A stretch of 64,000 bases of DNA from Calderihabitans maritimus (GCF_002207765.1 NZ_BDGJ01000010.1:1-64000), one strand, 5' to 3'. Shown: positions 1-8,999, counted from the first letter of the stretch. Notes: generated from the letters alone by a model not told the origin. A program made the numbers and translations.

Positions 1-282
1 GCTATTTTTAAAATCTGCCATGGTATCGTAATCACGTTGAAAAAAGAATTGAAAATGAGTACATAAGGAATTAAGAACAAAAAACCTATTACATGGAAAA
101 TAAGAAACGGTACCACAAGATATGGGAAGAATAAAAGGAGTAAAAGCAGCATAAGTAAAAAAGGCATAAAAATCAACCTGCCTTTGTGGTGGAAGTATTG
201 CTTTTATTATATCAAACAATTTTATTTTGTGATATGCTTGTAGAGTATCGTGATTAAATGTCACTATGAAGAACGAGGTGCG

Positions 283-1182
283 TTAATACTGTTTTGATTC
301 CACTATAATCTGTCTTCTGTGGATACCTTTAGTTTTGATTTTAGTAGCGAGTTCACTTAGAGAGAGGTTTTTATTGCGAATGTAAGCCTCTTTTTCTTCT
401 TTAATTAGATCCTGTTCGCTATATTTCTTTACTATAGGGATTTCGTAGTTAGAGTCTACTACCTCTAATAACCAACCATTTATTTTGAGTAAACTAACTA
501 GCTCAGCCTTAAGTCTGTCAAAGTCAGTGTCTTTTATAACTGGAGCCACAACTGGCGAGAAAACAGATTGGCTCAGATTAAAATAATAGTTCCTACCACC
601 TCTTCCTTTCTCAAGTAATTGATCCGAAATAATATCTCGAATTTGGTAAACCCTAAATATAACTAAATAACCTTCTTTTAAAACGTCAAAGTATTTACAT
701 GGAGCCTCTGGATGCCATATCGAAAAAAAGCCTTCTTCATACAGTTTCTTAAACAATTCTGGGATAATTCGAACTTTTAGCTGACAATCAACATAAGCAA
801 TAAAGTTTAACGAGAAATTCTTACTCGATATAATGTTTAGATAATTGACTCCAATTTCAGATAATCTATAATCAGGCCCTGACCGTTTGGCATAAAGAAG
901 AAAGGGCCCGGTTCTATTTTCGGGAATAGGCGATTTCTTGCACAAAATAATCTGGTGAGAGTGTTTGAAAGGTATTTTGCCATATGACATAGCAAATACA
1001 TTAATTTTTTCATCTCTTAGAGCAAACTGTATTTCCAAAGTAAAACCTCCCCATTTTCGAACGATTTCACCTAACATTGGATTAGCGAACTCGTTAAGTT
1101 CGTTAGAACACCCATCCCCCCTAACTTTTCCGCTTTCTGACGCCAGCAAGTCCTGGGTGAATACTGCTCCAGTATTTATCAC
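283..1182 (-). CDS. Hypothetical protein, 299 aa
   Basis: An intact reading frame with a GTG start and a poor ribosome site; a later in-frame Met near residue 36 is an alternative start. The product is soluble, with no signal peptide or membrane segment. Its last ~50 residues are rich in Lys and Glu and look helical. I recognise no family. It is transcribed away from the lipoprotein gene cluster to its right, and about 120 bp of unassigned sequence separates them. The frame is long and has ordinary composition, so it is probably a real gene, but no role can be given. Confidence 0.6.
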   Translation of the reverse strand: MINTGAVFTQDLLASESGKVRGDGCSNELNEFANPMLGEIVRKWGGFTLEIQFALRDEKINVFAMSYGKIPFKHSHQIILCKKSPIPENRTGPFLLYAKRSGPDYRLSEIGVNYLNIISSKNFSLNFIAYVDCQLKVRIIPELFKKLYEEGFFSIWHPEAPCKYFDVLKEGYLVIFRVYQIRDIISDQLLEKGRGGRNYYFNLSQSVFSPVVAPVIKDTDFDRLKAELVSLLKINGWLLEVVDSNYEIPIVKKYSEQDLIKEEKEAYIRNKNLSLSELATKIKTKGIHRRQIIVESKQY

Positions 1183-1304
1183 CTAATAGTAACTTTGTCG
1201 CAAATTCCTCTGCCCACCGCTCATTTCATTCTTTGTTCCCCACTAATTATGTTATAAGTCCACACCCTCACCAGATCCACCGGCACACAGGAGTTGTAGG
1301 CGTA

Positions 1305-2345
1305 CTATTTCAAACTTGCGACATCACCGATAGCATAGATGACCTGGCCACCACGAAAGATATCGGGGGTGAATACCAGTTCTAAACCAGTAGCATCTTT
1401 GGACACTTCCCAGGCTATTTCGCCGCGAAGTTTTCTGCTAGGGCCAATCTCCCCGTCAAGAGAACTTTTGATATCTGTCAGGAATGCTTGATTTAATTCG
1501 TATCCTTCTGAGTCATACAGGGAGAACTGCATCATTGATGATAAATTTATAGTTTCATCACCCAAATTTTCTACGGTAATGTCAGGAATTACATATATAT
1601 GGCCTTCCTTTGCTTTATCCCACTCTCCGCCGGTAGAAGTACGTACACTATTGACTGTAATAGCTACATTGCCTATCGTAACTTTGTCTCCGATGGAGTA
1701 AATCTTGGCTTTTTCCTGTTGGCCTGTTGCTTCTGACGATTGTTCCGAGCCCTCTGCGGAAGGTTCATTTCCTACCATAGAAAAAGCTTTAGCAATATTA
1801 CCAGTTACAGCATTAAGCAAATCGTCATTATCTTGACTGATCTTCCAAGTTCCATTAGCTTTGACCAAATTTATTTTTACTTGAGAAGTAGTCATTGGAG
1901 CATTGGGGTCGGAAATGCTGTTTTCCAAGTATTGTTCTAACATTTTATCTACAGCTTCTTGCGAAGTACTTTCTGAAAACGCTGCTGCAAAAGCCATAGG
2001 CAGCATTTCTTGAATGGCCTTCCCGACTATTCTGAGTAGGTCCGGCGAAGTAATTTTGGCGTTTACTACAGCGGTATCACCGTCAACTGAATAGTCCCCG
2101 ACTTCATAAGTAATACGGGACAATATTAGTTTGGCTGTTTTTTCGGCTTCCTCATTTTCGAAATAATTTTCTACCAGGTTCTTATCAGAAACGACAAATG
2201 TTTTTGCCGTTTCAATATCGCCATCCTGCAGAGCTTTCAAGAAGTCATTTGTCACCTGTTTAGGTGTTGGGCCAGCCGAACAGCCGGCTATTACCACTAA
2301 CACACCCACCAAAAGGACCGATAAGTATTTTTTTAAAAGGTTCAC
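1305..2345 (-). CDS. Lipoprotein with DUF4878-like and DUF4352-like domains
   Basis: I chose the GTG start at 2345 because a GAAAGGG ribosome site lies 8 nt upstream; the longer GTG start at 2384 has none. The N-terminus is a lipoprotein signal ending in the lipobox VIAGC, so the protein should be lipid-anchored on the outer face of the membrane. Residues ~35-190 resemble NTF2-like DUF4878 domains (cone-shaped folds of secreted lipoproteins). The C-terminal ~120 residues resemble the immunoglobulin-like DUF4352 domain, separated by a Ser/Glu-rich linker. No catalytic motif is visible. It is the last gene of a run of small minus-strand genes. The function is unknown; the domain assignments come from recall of family patterns. 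Confidence 0.75.
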   Translation of the reverse strand: MNLLKKYLSVLLVGVLVVIAGCSAGPTPKQVTNDFLKALQDGDIETAKTFVVSDKNLVENYFENEEAEKTAKLILSRITYEVGDYSVDGDTAVVNAKITSPDLLRIVGKAIQEMLPMAFAAAFSESTSQEAVDKMLEQYLENSISDPNAPMTTSQVKINLVKANGTWKISQDNDDLLNAVTGNIAKAFSMVGNEPSAEGSEQSSEATGQQEKAKIYSIGDKVTIGNVAITVNSVRTSTGGEWDKAKEGHIYVIPDITVENLGDETINLSSMMQFSLYDSEGYELNQAFLTDIKSSLDGEIGPSRKLRGEIAWEVSKDATGLELVFTPDIFRGGQVIYAIGDVASLK

Positions 2346-2507
2346 TTTCAACACCCTTTCATTCTGTTTGTAATTGGAATTCACGCTGCTTATGAACGCC
2401 TGTTAGCCGTATTTATCCCGTACGCTCTCCGTACTGTACCATCCCCCTTCCTCGGCTACATGTTCAAATGACTTCAGCTGAATATTGAAAAGCTCACGCC
2501 TTTTACC

Positions 2508-2798
2508 TTAATGCCTGTCATCATGAAATAAGCGTTCAGAAACATTAGTTTCCGGTGAATGTCTTAAATTGTTCTTTCGAGTGTTATATTCAATTCGTAC
2601 AAGTATTTTCAAAAATTCTGCGTAAGAATAAATTGCCGCCCAAACTACCACTCCGACTATAATCACCAACAAGAACCGGAGAAACGGGTCTAAATTCTCT
2701 ACTAACATTGCTACCCCGATCATTGAGATGGCGCTCACAACAACACTCATGATAGTAAAAATTGTTATAATGATGTGAATCGCCGGATAGTCTCCCAC
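2508..2798 (-). CDS. Small two-TM membrane protein
   Basis: A 96-residue protein starting at GTG with a GAGGGGG ribosome site about 7 nt upstream. Two hydrophobic helices, roughly residues 8-33 and 40-62, are followed by a charged cytoplasmic-looking tail. No family is recognised. It begins only 2 bp after the preceding small gene ends, which suggests co-transcription. Another frame overlaps it but lacks a ribosome site. Confidence 0.55.
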   Translation of the reverse strand: MGDYPAIHIIITIFTIMSVVVSAISMIGVAMLVENLDPFLRFLLVIIVGVVVWAAIYSYAEFLKILVRIEYNTRKNNLRHSPETNVSERLFHDDRH

Positions 2799-2800
2799 TT

Positions 2801-3013
2801 TTATACCCCCTCACTCCGGCCCCCACACACCATCAAATCATAAATCGGTGGAAGCTCACCTATTGGAATTCTTTTGATCTTTTCCCTCTGCCGTTCCAGG
2901 ACCAACTTTGCCCGTTTCGCCGATACCCTGGCTTGCATGTAGGCGATGACGAGGCCGGGTTTTTTGGGTTTTGTGGTGTTATGCCTCCCCTTTTCAACGT
3001 GACCGGATACCAT
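2801..3013 (-). CDS. Small basic hypothetical protein, 70 aa
   Basis: The ATG at 3013 is preceded by GGGGAGGATC at good spacing, so it is preferred over a GTG/ATG 33 nt further upstream. The product is very basic, with many Lys and Arg in a probable helix at residues 25-50, and has no hydrophobic segment. No family is recognised. It sits in a compact series of small minus-strand genes that may form one transcript. Confidence 0.45.
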   Translation of the reverse strand: MVSGHVEKGRHNTTKPKKPGLVIAYMQARVSAKRAKLVLERQREKIKRIPIGELPPIYDLMVCGGRSEGV

Positions 3014-3070
3014 GGAAGATCCTCCCCGGGCTGGCATTTGTGTCAACTCCCTTAATTTAAGGCCATAAAC

Positions 3071-3556
3071 CTAATTAAATAATGAAATAGAATCAGTTTC
3101 TATTGTTAAGATAAGATATTTGAATTCTTCGGCTTTTGCAGGAGTGACTACCAGTGTTACTTTGTTCCATGAGCCAGGCTTGAGCTCGTCAACAAACTTT
3201 TTTTCAAATGAGTTAGGTTTACTATCAAATGCGGTCAACCCTTCGTCCATTTTTTCAAAGCTAGAAAACAAAGTTTTTGCCCAATAACCTTTTAGAGTAA
3301 AACCGTTATAAGTGGCATAGGAAGGATTTCCGATACTTAAAAACACTTTAAAGCCATCTAGATATGGCACGACATCCAACACTGAAACTAAAAAGGTTCC
3401 AGTTTCAGAATCTAGTCTGACATAACCGCCTGGTGTTGTCCCAATAATTGCAATTCTATGTCGGTATTTTTGATTGAACTTTAAGTCTAAAATGTCTTGT
3501 TCAGCTTGACTTAACCTGTCATTTATCTGCCGAATATCATTTATTTTAGTCTGCAT
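3071..3556 (-). CDS. DUF3251-like protein, possibly the 3' part of a split gene
   Basis: 161 residues. A short coiled-coil start (residues 3-30) is followed by a beta-rich domain with a pattern like SYATYNGF around residues 95-105, reminiscent of DUF3251 (YajI-type lipoproteins). The ATG lies inside the end of the upstream gene (11-bp overlap, another frame) and has no ribosome site. The upstream protein ends in a TM helix plus coiled coil, just what such a domain usually follows. I therefore suspect one ancestral protein (zinc ribbon, TM helix, coiled coil, DUF3251) now in two frames. The family assignment is tentative. Confidence 0.5.
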   Translation of the reverse strand: MQTKINDIRQINDRLSQAEQDILDLKFNQKYRHRIAIIGTTPGGYVRLDSETGTFLVSVLDVVPYLDGFKVFLSIGNPSYATYNGFTLKGYWAKTLFSSFEKMDEGLTAFDSKPNSFEKKFVDELKPGSWNKVTLVVTPAKAEEFKYLILTIETDSISLFN

Positions 3557-3839
3557 TGAGGAAGATCTGATCTTTTAAATTTTCGTTTTGTTTAGAAATC
3601 TTGCTAAGATTCATTAGGCTAATAACACTTATTGCGATAGCTATTAACGCAACAAGTGACACTAAAAGAAGCTGCCATGACTTTTCCTTTTTTTGTTCAA
3701 CAAAAACATCGGTTTCTTTATTTAAAGAAAGGGTTTCTTCTGTAACTGCAACTCCCGTTTCTTCTAGTGTCGCAAGTTGTTTGCTAAATTCACTACAGAA
3801 CTTACCATCGCTTTCAGTCCCACATTCTGGGCGCTTCAT
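3546..3839 (-). CDS. TM protein with degenerate zinc ribbon
   Basis: 97 residues. The N-terminus keeps the outline of the common zinc-ribbon opening (CPxCGxE...KFCxECGxxL), but the first Cys is Arg and the last is Phe, leaving only two of four ligands. One TM helix lies near residues 56-77, followed by a coiled coil. An AAAGGGG ribosome site precedes the ATG, and the start overlaps the stop of a 59-codon upstream frame by ATGA. The frame ends where the next gene starts in another frame with no ribosome site, so it may be one half of a frameshifted gene. Confidence 0.55.
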   Translation of the reverse strand: MKRPECGTESDGKFCSEFSKQLATLEETGVAVTEETLSLNKETDVFVEQKKEKSWQLLLVSLVALIAIAISVISLMNLSKISKQNENLKDQIFLNAD

Positions 3840-4015
3840 GAAAATCCCCTTTCTCTAAACATGTTTTTTATAAAACACACGGCGCTTTCCCCATAGGCAG
3901 GCTTGTCCTCTCCCGGGAGCATCTCCGGCGCAAATTGATTGGCCTGCCGCTCGTATTTACCACGGGTGCCGTGCTGTTTAACAAGGTATTGACGGCCATT
4001 TTGATGAACCTCCAA
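3836..4015 (-). CDS. Possible small coupled protein, 59 aa
   Basis: A TTG-initiated frame of 59 codons whose TGA overlaps the ATG of the next gene (ATGA), an arrangement typical of translational coupling. The product is polar and basic in its first half. A purine-rich GAGGTGG lies about 17 nt before the TTG, which is too far to be convincing, so this may be the tail of a truncated gene. No family is recognised. Confidence 0.3.
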   Translation of the reverse strand: MEVHQNGRQYLVKQHGTRGKYERQANQFAPEMLPGEDKPAYGESAVCFIKNMFRERGFS

Positions 4016-4040
4016 GCTGCTTACATTTTACACCACCTCT

Positions 4041-4070
4041 TTTGTCTAAGATTGTCTAAGTTTGTCGAAA
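4041..4070. repeat. Three 10-bp tandem repeats (TTGTCTAAG type)
   Basis: Consecutive decamers TTTGTCTAAG, ATTGTCTAAG and TTTGTCGAAA repeat with a 10-bp period, one helical turn, just upstream of the minus-strand small-gene cluster. This spacing suits cooperative binding of a DNA-binding protein along one face. No cognate regulator is visible nearby. The rest of the interval between 4016 and 4232 shows nothing I can assign. Confidence 0.4.
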
Positions 4071-4232
4071 CCCCATAAGAAAGCGAAAACTACTACCGGT
4101 TGTTGTTGGTAGTAATTCTGTTTGGCAAGTATAAAATGCTGAATTCGGCAATTAAAAAATACATAGTTCGTTTGCCATCACGCTCAAAGATATGTTTTTT
4201 AAATCAGAACATCAGTTCGCTAATTTAGATTC

Positions 4233-4532
4233 TTAGTTCTGTTTAGCTTGTTTCATCCGGGATAGCCGACAGTGCCTTCTGCAAACGATAACTTTCACCT
4301 TCAAAAGCCAGTATGTGGGCACGTTAAACAAAAGCTCCGCTCCGTCACGGTGTAGGGGTACAAATCCCAGTTCGTCAATGATGAGAAGATCCGCCTTTTT
4401 TAGGGCGTCCATTGCCTTCCCCAGACGCCCTTGACGGTGGCTTTCCAGCAAGAAGTTCACAAGATCAAGGCAACGGTAAAAGCGGACTGTCTTTCCTTCT
4501 GTACAGGCCCTGATTCCCAGAGCAATAGCCAA
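4233..4532 (-). pseudogene. IS21-family IstB ATPase remnant
   Basis: The frame matches the middle of IstB-type transposition helper ATPases. It has a THLAIALG-like start after the P-loop, then ADLLIIDELGF (Walker B) and a typical PLHRDGAELLF stretch. The sequence upstream, where the P-loop GPPGxGKTHL should be, reads PIATVTHL, so the ATP-binding loop is destroyed. After the Walker B region the frame runs out of family sequence. No istA gene or terminal repeats are seen. This is a decayed fragment of an insertion sequence. Confidence 0.75.
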
Positions 4533-4663
4533 ATGAGTTACCGTTGCAATAGGTAGATCAGCAGTGTATACAAAAACTTTTAAAGGTTGGTTTTGGCAAT
4601 AGCATAGCTAGCCCGACCTAGGTCGAGTTTTTGAGAAAAGAATATTTCGGATTGGGACGGTAT

Positions 4664-4957
4664 CTATATGGCCTTTATCACTCCCATATGTCGAAATAGC
4701 TTGTTCTCATCGTAGGCTTCACGACGGCGCATGCATACGTACATAACCGTTACTAGTTTTGAAGCTACATGCCCCAAGGCCACTTTGGGGGGGTTCGGCA
4801 TAGGGTTGCCGGCCAGAAGGCGCTGATAATAGTGCTTGAAAGGGTTGTTTCCAGTGCGTTCACCAATTAGCTGCATGGCCATCAGGTAAAGCTCTCTGGC
4901 AGATAAAGATAAAGCGCCTGACCTTGTTCCATTTTGGTAACAAGACTGTTAGTTCTA
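4664..4957 (-). pseudogene. IS110-family transposase C-terminal remnant
   Basis: Reading in one frame from about 4957 gives a stretch containing GALSLSAREL, NPFKHYYQRLLAGN and PPKVALGHVASKL, the C-terminal pattern of IS110/IS116 transposases. A stop interrupts the frame near 4957, and the DEDD catalytic N-terminal domain and the rest of the element are missing. Another frame at 4860-5048 is only a shadow. With the adjacent istB fragment, this marks a small graveyard of insertion sequences between 4.2 and 5.0 kb. Confidence 0.7.
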
Positions 4958-5163
4958 CTCTGTGTGCCGGGTAACATCGTAGGTAACTGGCGTTACACGC
5001 ATATACGCCTACAGCCGACAAATGGCTTGGGATATATCTGGTTGCCAAGAAGGTTTTAGGTTCTGTTGGCTGCAGTGAAACTATTTACTTGTCGATTTCC
5101 GGTTTAAAAAAATTCTTAAAAAGAAGGAATTTTTTTATGTAAGTAGAATAAATTAACAACAAA

Positions 5164-5190
5164 GGGGATAAAGTTACTCCACTTACTCCA
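5164..5190. promoter_or_regulatory. Putative Rrf2 operator upstream of the regulator gene
   Basis: GGGGATAAAGT, six spacer bases, then ACTTACTCCA form an imperfect inverted repeat 16 bp before the regulator's GTG start. A closer copy with the same half-sites and the same 6-bp spacer lies upstream of cydA at 5661-5687. The match in sequence and spacing at both genes suggests a common binding site, most simply for the Rrf2 protein encoded between them. Confidence 0.6.
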
Positions 5191-5205
5191 GAAGGGAATG
5201 AGATT

Positions 5206-5643
5206 GTGCAGCTATCACGCCAGGGAGATTATGCTATTCGGACTGTTTTAGAATTAGCAAAAGTCTATCCGGAAACATTAGCCATAAAACATATTGCTAC
5301 CAAACAAGATATTCCGCTGCCTTTTTTAAAAAAAATAATTCAATCATTAGCCAAAAGCGGGCTGGTGGAAACTATCCGGGGTGCTCAAGGCGGCGTTAAA
5401 TTATGGTCACCTCCGGAAAAAATTACATTGCGGCATATTATTGAAGCTATAGACGGCCCTATAACCATTAACCGCTGCCTCATGGGGGAAAACGTCTGCT
5501 TTCGCCAGCCTACCTGCGCTGTACATCGGGCCTTGGCCCAAGCCAAACAGAGTTTTCTCACCGAACTGGAAAAGCACAGCGTGGGATCGCTCCTGGCAGC
5601 GGAAGCTAAAGCAAGAAATCAAAAAACAAAATCACAAAGGTAA
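5206..5643 (+). CDS. Rrf2-family regulator with three Cys (Fe-S type)
   Basis: 145 residues starting at GTG, with GAAGGG 9 nt upstream. The N-terminal winged helix-turn-helix begins MQLSRQGDYAIR, standard for Rrf2/IscR/NsrR proteins. The C-terminal half carries three cysteines in the pattern C-x7-C-x5-C (NRC...NVC...PTC) near residues 90-105, the position of the Fe-S ligands in IscR and NsrR. It probably senses redox state, NO or oxygen through an Fe-S cluster. The gene directly precedes cydAB, and the same inverted repeat lies in front of both, so I infer that it controls itself and cytochrome bd. Whether it represses or activates cannot be read from sequence. Confidence 0.88.
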   Translation: MQLSRQGDYAIRTVLELAKVYPETLAIKHIATKQDIPLPFLKKIIQSLAKSGLVETIRGAQGGVKLWSPPEKITLRHIIEAIDGPITINRCLMGENVCFRQPTCAVHRALAQAKQSFLTELEKHSVGSLLAAEAKARNQKTKSQR

Positions 5644-5660
5644 TTAAGTTTTGCTCAAAA

Positions 5661-5687
5661 GGGGACAAAGTGGGTCTACTTTATCCC
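5661..5687. promoter_or_regulatory. Putative Rrf2 operator upstream of cydA
   Basis: GGGGACAAAGT, six bases, ACTTTATCCC: an inverted repeat with a single mismatch between arms, 86 bp before the cydA start. It has the same half-sites and spacer as the element upstream of the Rrf2 gene at 5164. It lies where a promoter for cydAB would be expected, since the preceding gene ends at 5643. Confidence 0.65.
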
Positions 5688-5773
5688 AAAAGGAGGTGTT
5701 TACTTATAAAAAAACGACACAGTCTTGTGAGCAAATGAATTTTTAGATTGGTTAATAAAAGGAGGTTTGCTCT

Positions 5774-7120
5774 ATGGGTGATGCTGTTCTGCTCTCTAAA
5801 ATACAGTTTGCAGTATCGGTAGGTTTTCATTATTTGTTTCCACCGTTGACTATTGGTATGGCCTGGATCATATTTTTCATGCAATCAATGTATTTAAAAA
5901 CTAAAAATGAGCAATATGACCGCATGGCTTATTTCTGGATAAAAATTTTCGCCATCAGCTTTGTAATCGGTGTAGCCAGCGGAGTGGTGATGGAATTCCA
6001 ATTCGGCACCAACTGGTCCGAATATTCCCGGTTTGTGGGAGATGTTTTTGGTGCACCTCTAGCAGCAGAAGGCGTATTTGCTTTCTTCCTGGAATCGGTT
6101 TTTGTCGGAGTATTGATTTGGGGCAAAGATAGAGTTTCACAAAAACTTTACTGGGTCTCTTCGTTAATGGTTGCCATCGGTTCCACATTATCAGCTTTCT
6201 GGATTATTGTAGCTAATTCCTGGATGCAGACTCCCGCCGGGTACCATGTAGTAAATGGTAGAGCAGAGTTAACCAACTTTTTTGCGGCTGTATTCAACCC
6301 TTCCACGGTGCCAAGATATCTACATGTAATAGATGGAGCTCTCATAACCGGTTCTTTCTTCATAATGGGTATTTCTGCTTATCTGCTGCTCAAAGAACGG
6401 GAAATAACCTTTGCCAAAAAATCATTAAAAATTGCCCTTACAGTGGCAGTAGTTGCTTCTTTACTTCAGCTGCCCCTGGGGCATTTCCACGCCGTACAGG
6501 TAGCGGAAACTCAACCTGTCAAACTGGCAGCTTATGAAGGGCTTTTTGATACTACCGCGGGAGCACCCCTATCTCTATTTGGCATACCTAATGCCGAAGC
6601 GGAAACAACATATTTATCTGTCAATATTCCCAAAATGTTAAGTTTTTTAGTTGCCGGAGATACCTCAGCTACCATTAAGGGGTTAAAAGAATTTCCCAGG
6701 GAAGAATGGCCGCCTCTGGGCATTACGTTCCAGTCCTATCACCTGATGGTACTGCTAGGAATATATTTCCTGGCCATAACGGTTTTCGGTATTTTCCTGC
6801 TATCCCGCAAGAAGTTATACAATAACAAGACATTCCTTAAGGTATTAATGTATTCTATTCCGCTGCCCTTTTTAACCAACGAGCTCGGGTGGATTGCAGC
6901 GGAAGTTGGGCGCCAGCCCTGGATAGTATATAACGTAATGAAAACCAACGAGGCCGCATCCATTGTGGTGCCAGGTATTCAAGTTTTGCTATCCTTAGTC
7001 GTTCTGAGTTTAATCTATGCCATTTTGTTTAGCATCTGGATTTTCCTTTTGAAAAGAAAACTGCATGTGGGCGTAGATGAACCAGTTATCAGCGGTAAGC
7101 AAGAGGAGGTGACGTCATAA
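5774..7120 (+). CDS. cydA: Cytochrome bd quinol oxidase subunit I
   Basis: 448 residues, the length of the short-Q-loop form found in Firmicutes. A strong AAAGGAGG site precedes the ATG. About nine hydrophobic helices are visible. The GFHYLFPPLTIG segment supplies the N-terminal haem ligand His, RYLHVIDGA another His, and the GRQPW signature is present near residue 380. With CydB it forms a membrane oxidase that passes electrons from menaquinol to oxygen. In an anaerobe it most likely protects against traces of oxygen. No cydCD assembly genes follow. The gene abuts cydB (stop/start overlap) and probably answers to the adjacent Rrf2 regulator. Confidence 0.96.
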   Translation: MGDAVLLSKIQFAVSVGFHYLFPPLTIGMAWIIFFMQSMYLKTKNEQYDRMAYFWIKIFAISFVIGVASGVVMEFQFGTNWSEYSRFVGDVFGAPLAAEGVFAFFLESVFVGVLIWGKDRVSQKLYWVSSLMVAIGSTLSAFWIIVANSWMQTPAGYHVVNGRAELTNFFAAVFNPSTVPRYLHVIDGALITGSFFIMGISAYLLLKEREITFAKKSLKIALTVAVVASLLQLPLGHFHAVQVAETQPVKLAAYEGLFDTTAGAPLSLFGIPNAEAETTYLSVNIPKMLSFLVAGDTSATIKGLKEFPREEWPPLGITFQSYHLMVLLGIYFLAITVFGIFLLSRKKLYNNKTFLKVLMYSIPLPFLTNELGWIAAEVGRQPWIVYNVMKTNEAASIVVPGIQVLLSLVVLSLIYAILFSIWIFLLKRKLHVGVDEPVISGKQEEVTS

Positions 7121-8163
7121 TGTCATTGGCCGTACTGCAGACAATATGGTTTTTACTGGTAGCAGTGCTTATTCTGGGTTATGCTATATTAGCGGGGTTT
7201 GACCTGGGCGTAGGAAACCTGCATTTATTGTCCAACCAAAAGGAAAGAGAACAAAACTTCTACAATATCGCTCCGTTTTGGGACAGCAACCAGGTGTGGC
7301 TCCTCACCGGAGGCGGTGCCCTATTTGCGGCCTTTCCCCACGTTTATGCAACGGCATTTAGCGGCTTTTACCCGGCTTTAATGCTGTTACTGCTAGCCAT
7401 GATTGTTCGGGCTGCAGCTATTGAATTCCAGCATTTGCTCCCCGAACCGGAATGGAAAGCAAAGTGGGACTGGGGATTTGGGATAGGTAGTATTGTAGCT
7501 TCTACTCTATTTGGGGTTGCCATGGGCAATGTCCTGCGGGGACTGCCCCTGGACTCGACGCACAATTTTACGGGAAGCTTCTTTGGTTTATTAAACCCTT
7601 ATTCCCTGGTTGTAGGATTGCTGGCATTGACCATGTTCACCTTACACGGCGCCTCATTCCTGGTGGCTCGCAGCCAAGGTGACCTGATAAACAAAGCTAA
7701 AAGGTGGGGCAGCACTACGTGGAAATTCTTTGCCGTCCTTTTCACAACCGTTACAATTTGGAGCTACTTGGCTGTACCTCGATTATTTGAAAATTTCTTT
7801 GAGTTACCCATTTTATGGGTACTGCCCTTTTTAGTAATAGCCGCCATAGCATACTATCCCAAGGCCCTTGAAAATGAAAATCGCTGGATGCCGCTGTTAG
7901 TATCAACAATTAACATTGCGGGATTAATCGGTATAGTAGGCGCCAGCCTATTTCCCAATATGATACCGGCTGTACCAAATCCAGCAAATAGCTTAACCAT
8001 ATATAATGCTTCCTCCACCAAACTGACACTAACTACCATGCTAATAATTGCATTACTGGGAGTTCCACTAGTAATCGCTTACACAACCTACGTCTACCGC
8101 AAGTTAATGAAAGATTACTCCCAGACAGGTAAATTACACAAAAAAGCAAATATGGGCTTTTAG
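7120..8163 (+). CDS. cydB: Cytochrome bd quinol oxidase subunit II
   Basis: 347 residues with eight or nine hydrophobic helices, overlapping the cydA stop by one base. The N-terminus contains the family pattern GYAILAGFDLGVG and FWDSNQVWLLTGGGALFAAFP. CydB packs against CydA and completes the oxidase; it binds no canonical ligands alone. GAGGTG just before the ATG serves as ribosome site. A perfect 13-bp terminator hairpin follows 37 bp after the stop, so cydAB ends here. No cydX or cydCD is present in the window. Confidence 0.95.
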   Translation: MSLAVLQTIWFLLVAVLILGYAILAGFDLGVGNLHLLSNQKEREQNFYNIAPFWDSNQVWLLTGGGALFAAFPHVYATAFSGFYPALMLLLLAMIVRAAAIEFQHLLPEPEWKAKWDWGFGIGSIVASTLFGVAMGNVLRGLPLDSTHNFTGSFFGLLNPYSLVVGLLALTMFTLHGASFLVARSQGDLINKAKRWGSTTWKFFAVLFTTVTIWSYLAVPRLFENFFELPILWVLPFLVIAAIAYYPKALENENRWMPLLVSTINIAGLIGIVGASLFPNMIPAVPNPANSLTIYNASSTKLTLTTMLIIALLGVPLVIAYTTYVYRKLMKDYSQTGKLHKKANMGF

Positions 8164-8200
8164 TTCTCCTACATATCCCCATAATGCCTCTCTTCACCGA

Positions 8201-8241
8201 GGATATGCCCGGAAACCCACTCCGGGCATATCCTTATTTTT
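8201..8241 (+). terminator. Rho-independent terminator of cydAB
   Basis: GGATATGCCCGGA pairs perfectly with TCCGGGCATATCC over 13 bp around a 7-nt loop, followed by TTATTTTT. A group IIC intron fragment begins directly after the T tract, the usual target of that intron class. Confidence 0.9.
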
Positions 8242-8545
<304 letters not shown>

Positions 8546-8674
8546 GTGTCGAGCCCTGTGCCGCCTCCAGGAAGCGTTTCCGTTGCTCGTCGGTGAATGG
8601 ACTCATGAATTTGAGATAGCAAATTTATATAAAAAGGCTTGTCGTCTATATTAACAAAAATCTATACTACAAAA

Positions 8675-8938
8675 TTAACCTCCAGCAGACAAAAACTTCA
8701 AACGAAATGCTTTCACTATTTCATTGCAACGATCTTTGTCAGCACGAAAAATTAATTGAGTAGCTGGTATTTTAATAGTACCAAATTTCCGATATTGCTC
8801 TTCTCCAACCTCAACTTCCCAATCTGAACCCCAAAATTTTCCTTGTTCATTATAAGAATCGCTAATAGATGTAAAGTATTCTATCAGATACTTCCTTGGT
8901 ATACCGCTTTCAATCTTTATCTCTACTATCTTTGGCAT
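8675..8938 (-). CDS. Small protein, possibly MoaD-related C-terminal domain
   Basis: 87 residues, soluble. The pattern ends in RLKFLSAGG, and an early GIPRKYLIEYF segment recalls the DUF1952 domain found as a C-terminal extension of some MoaD-like sulfur carriers. That match is from memory and weak. It lies alone between the intron fragment and a convergent-orientation nitronate monooxygenase gene on the same strand, 61 bp downstream of it. Without a search the function stays open. Confidence 0.45.
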   Translation of the reverse strand: MPKIVEIKIESGIPRKYLIEYFTSISDSYNEQGKFWGSDWEVEVGEEQYRKFGTIKIPATQLIFRADKDRCNEIVKAFRLKFLSAGG

Positions 8939-8999
8939 TTGTTTTTCACCTTATTTCTAAAATAGTGAATCAAAAGGAGCAGGAACAACTGGTAAGAGT

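Noticed and set aside
1-282. Search for an ORF, tRNA or repeat at the left edge
   Set aside because: AT-rich sequence with many stops in all frames and no recognised structure.
4860-5048. 62-codon frame overlapping the IS110 remnant
   Set aside because: The true transposase reading is in the other frame across 4860-4957; this frame is a shadow.
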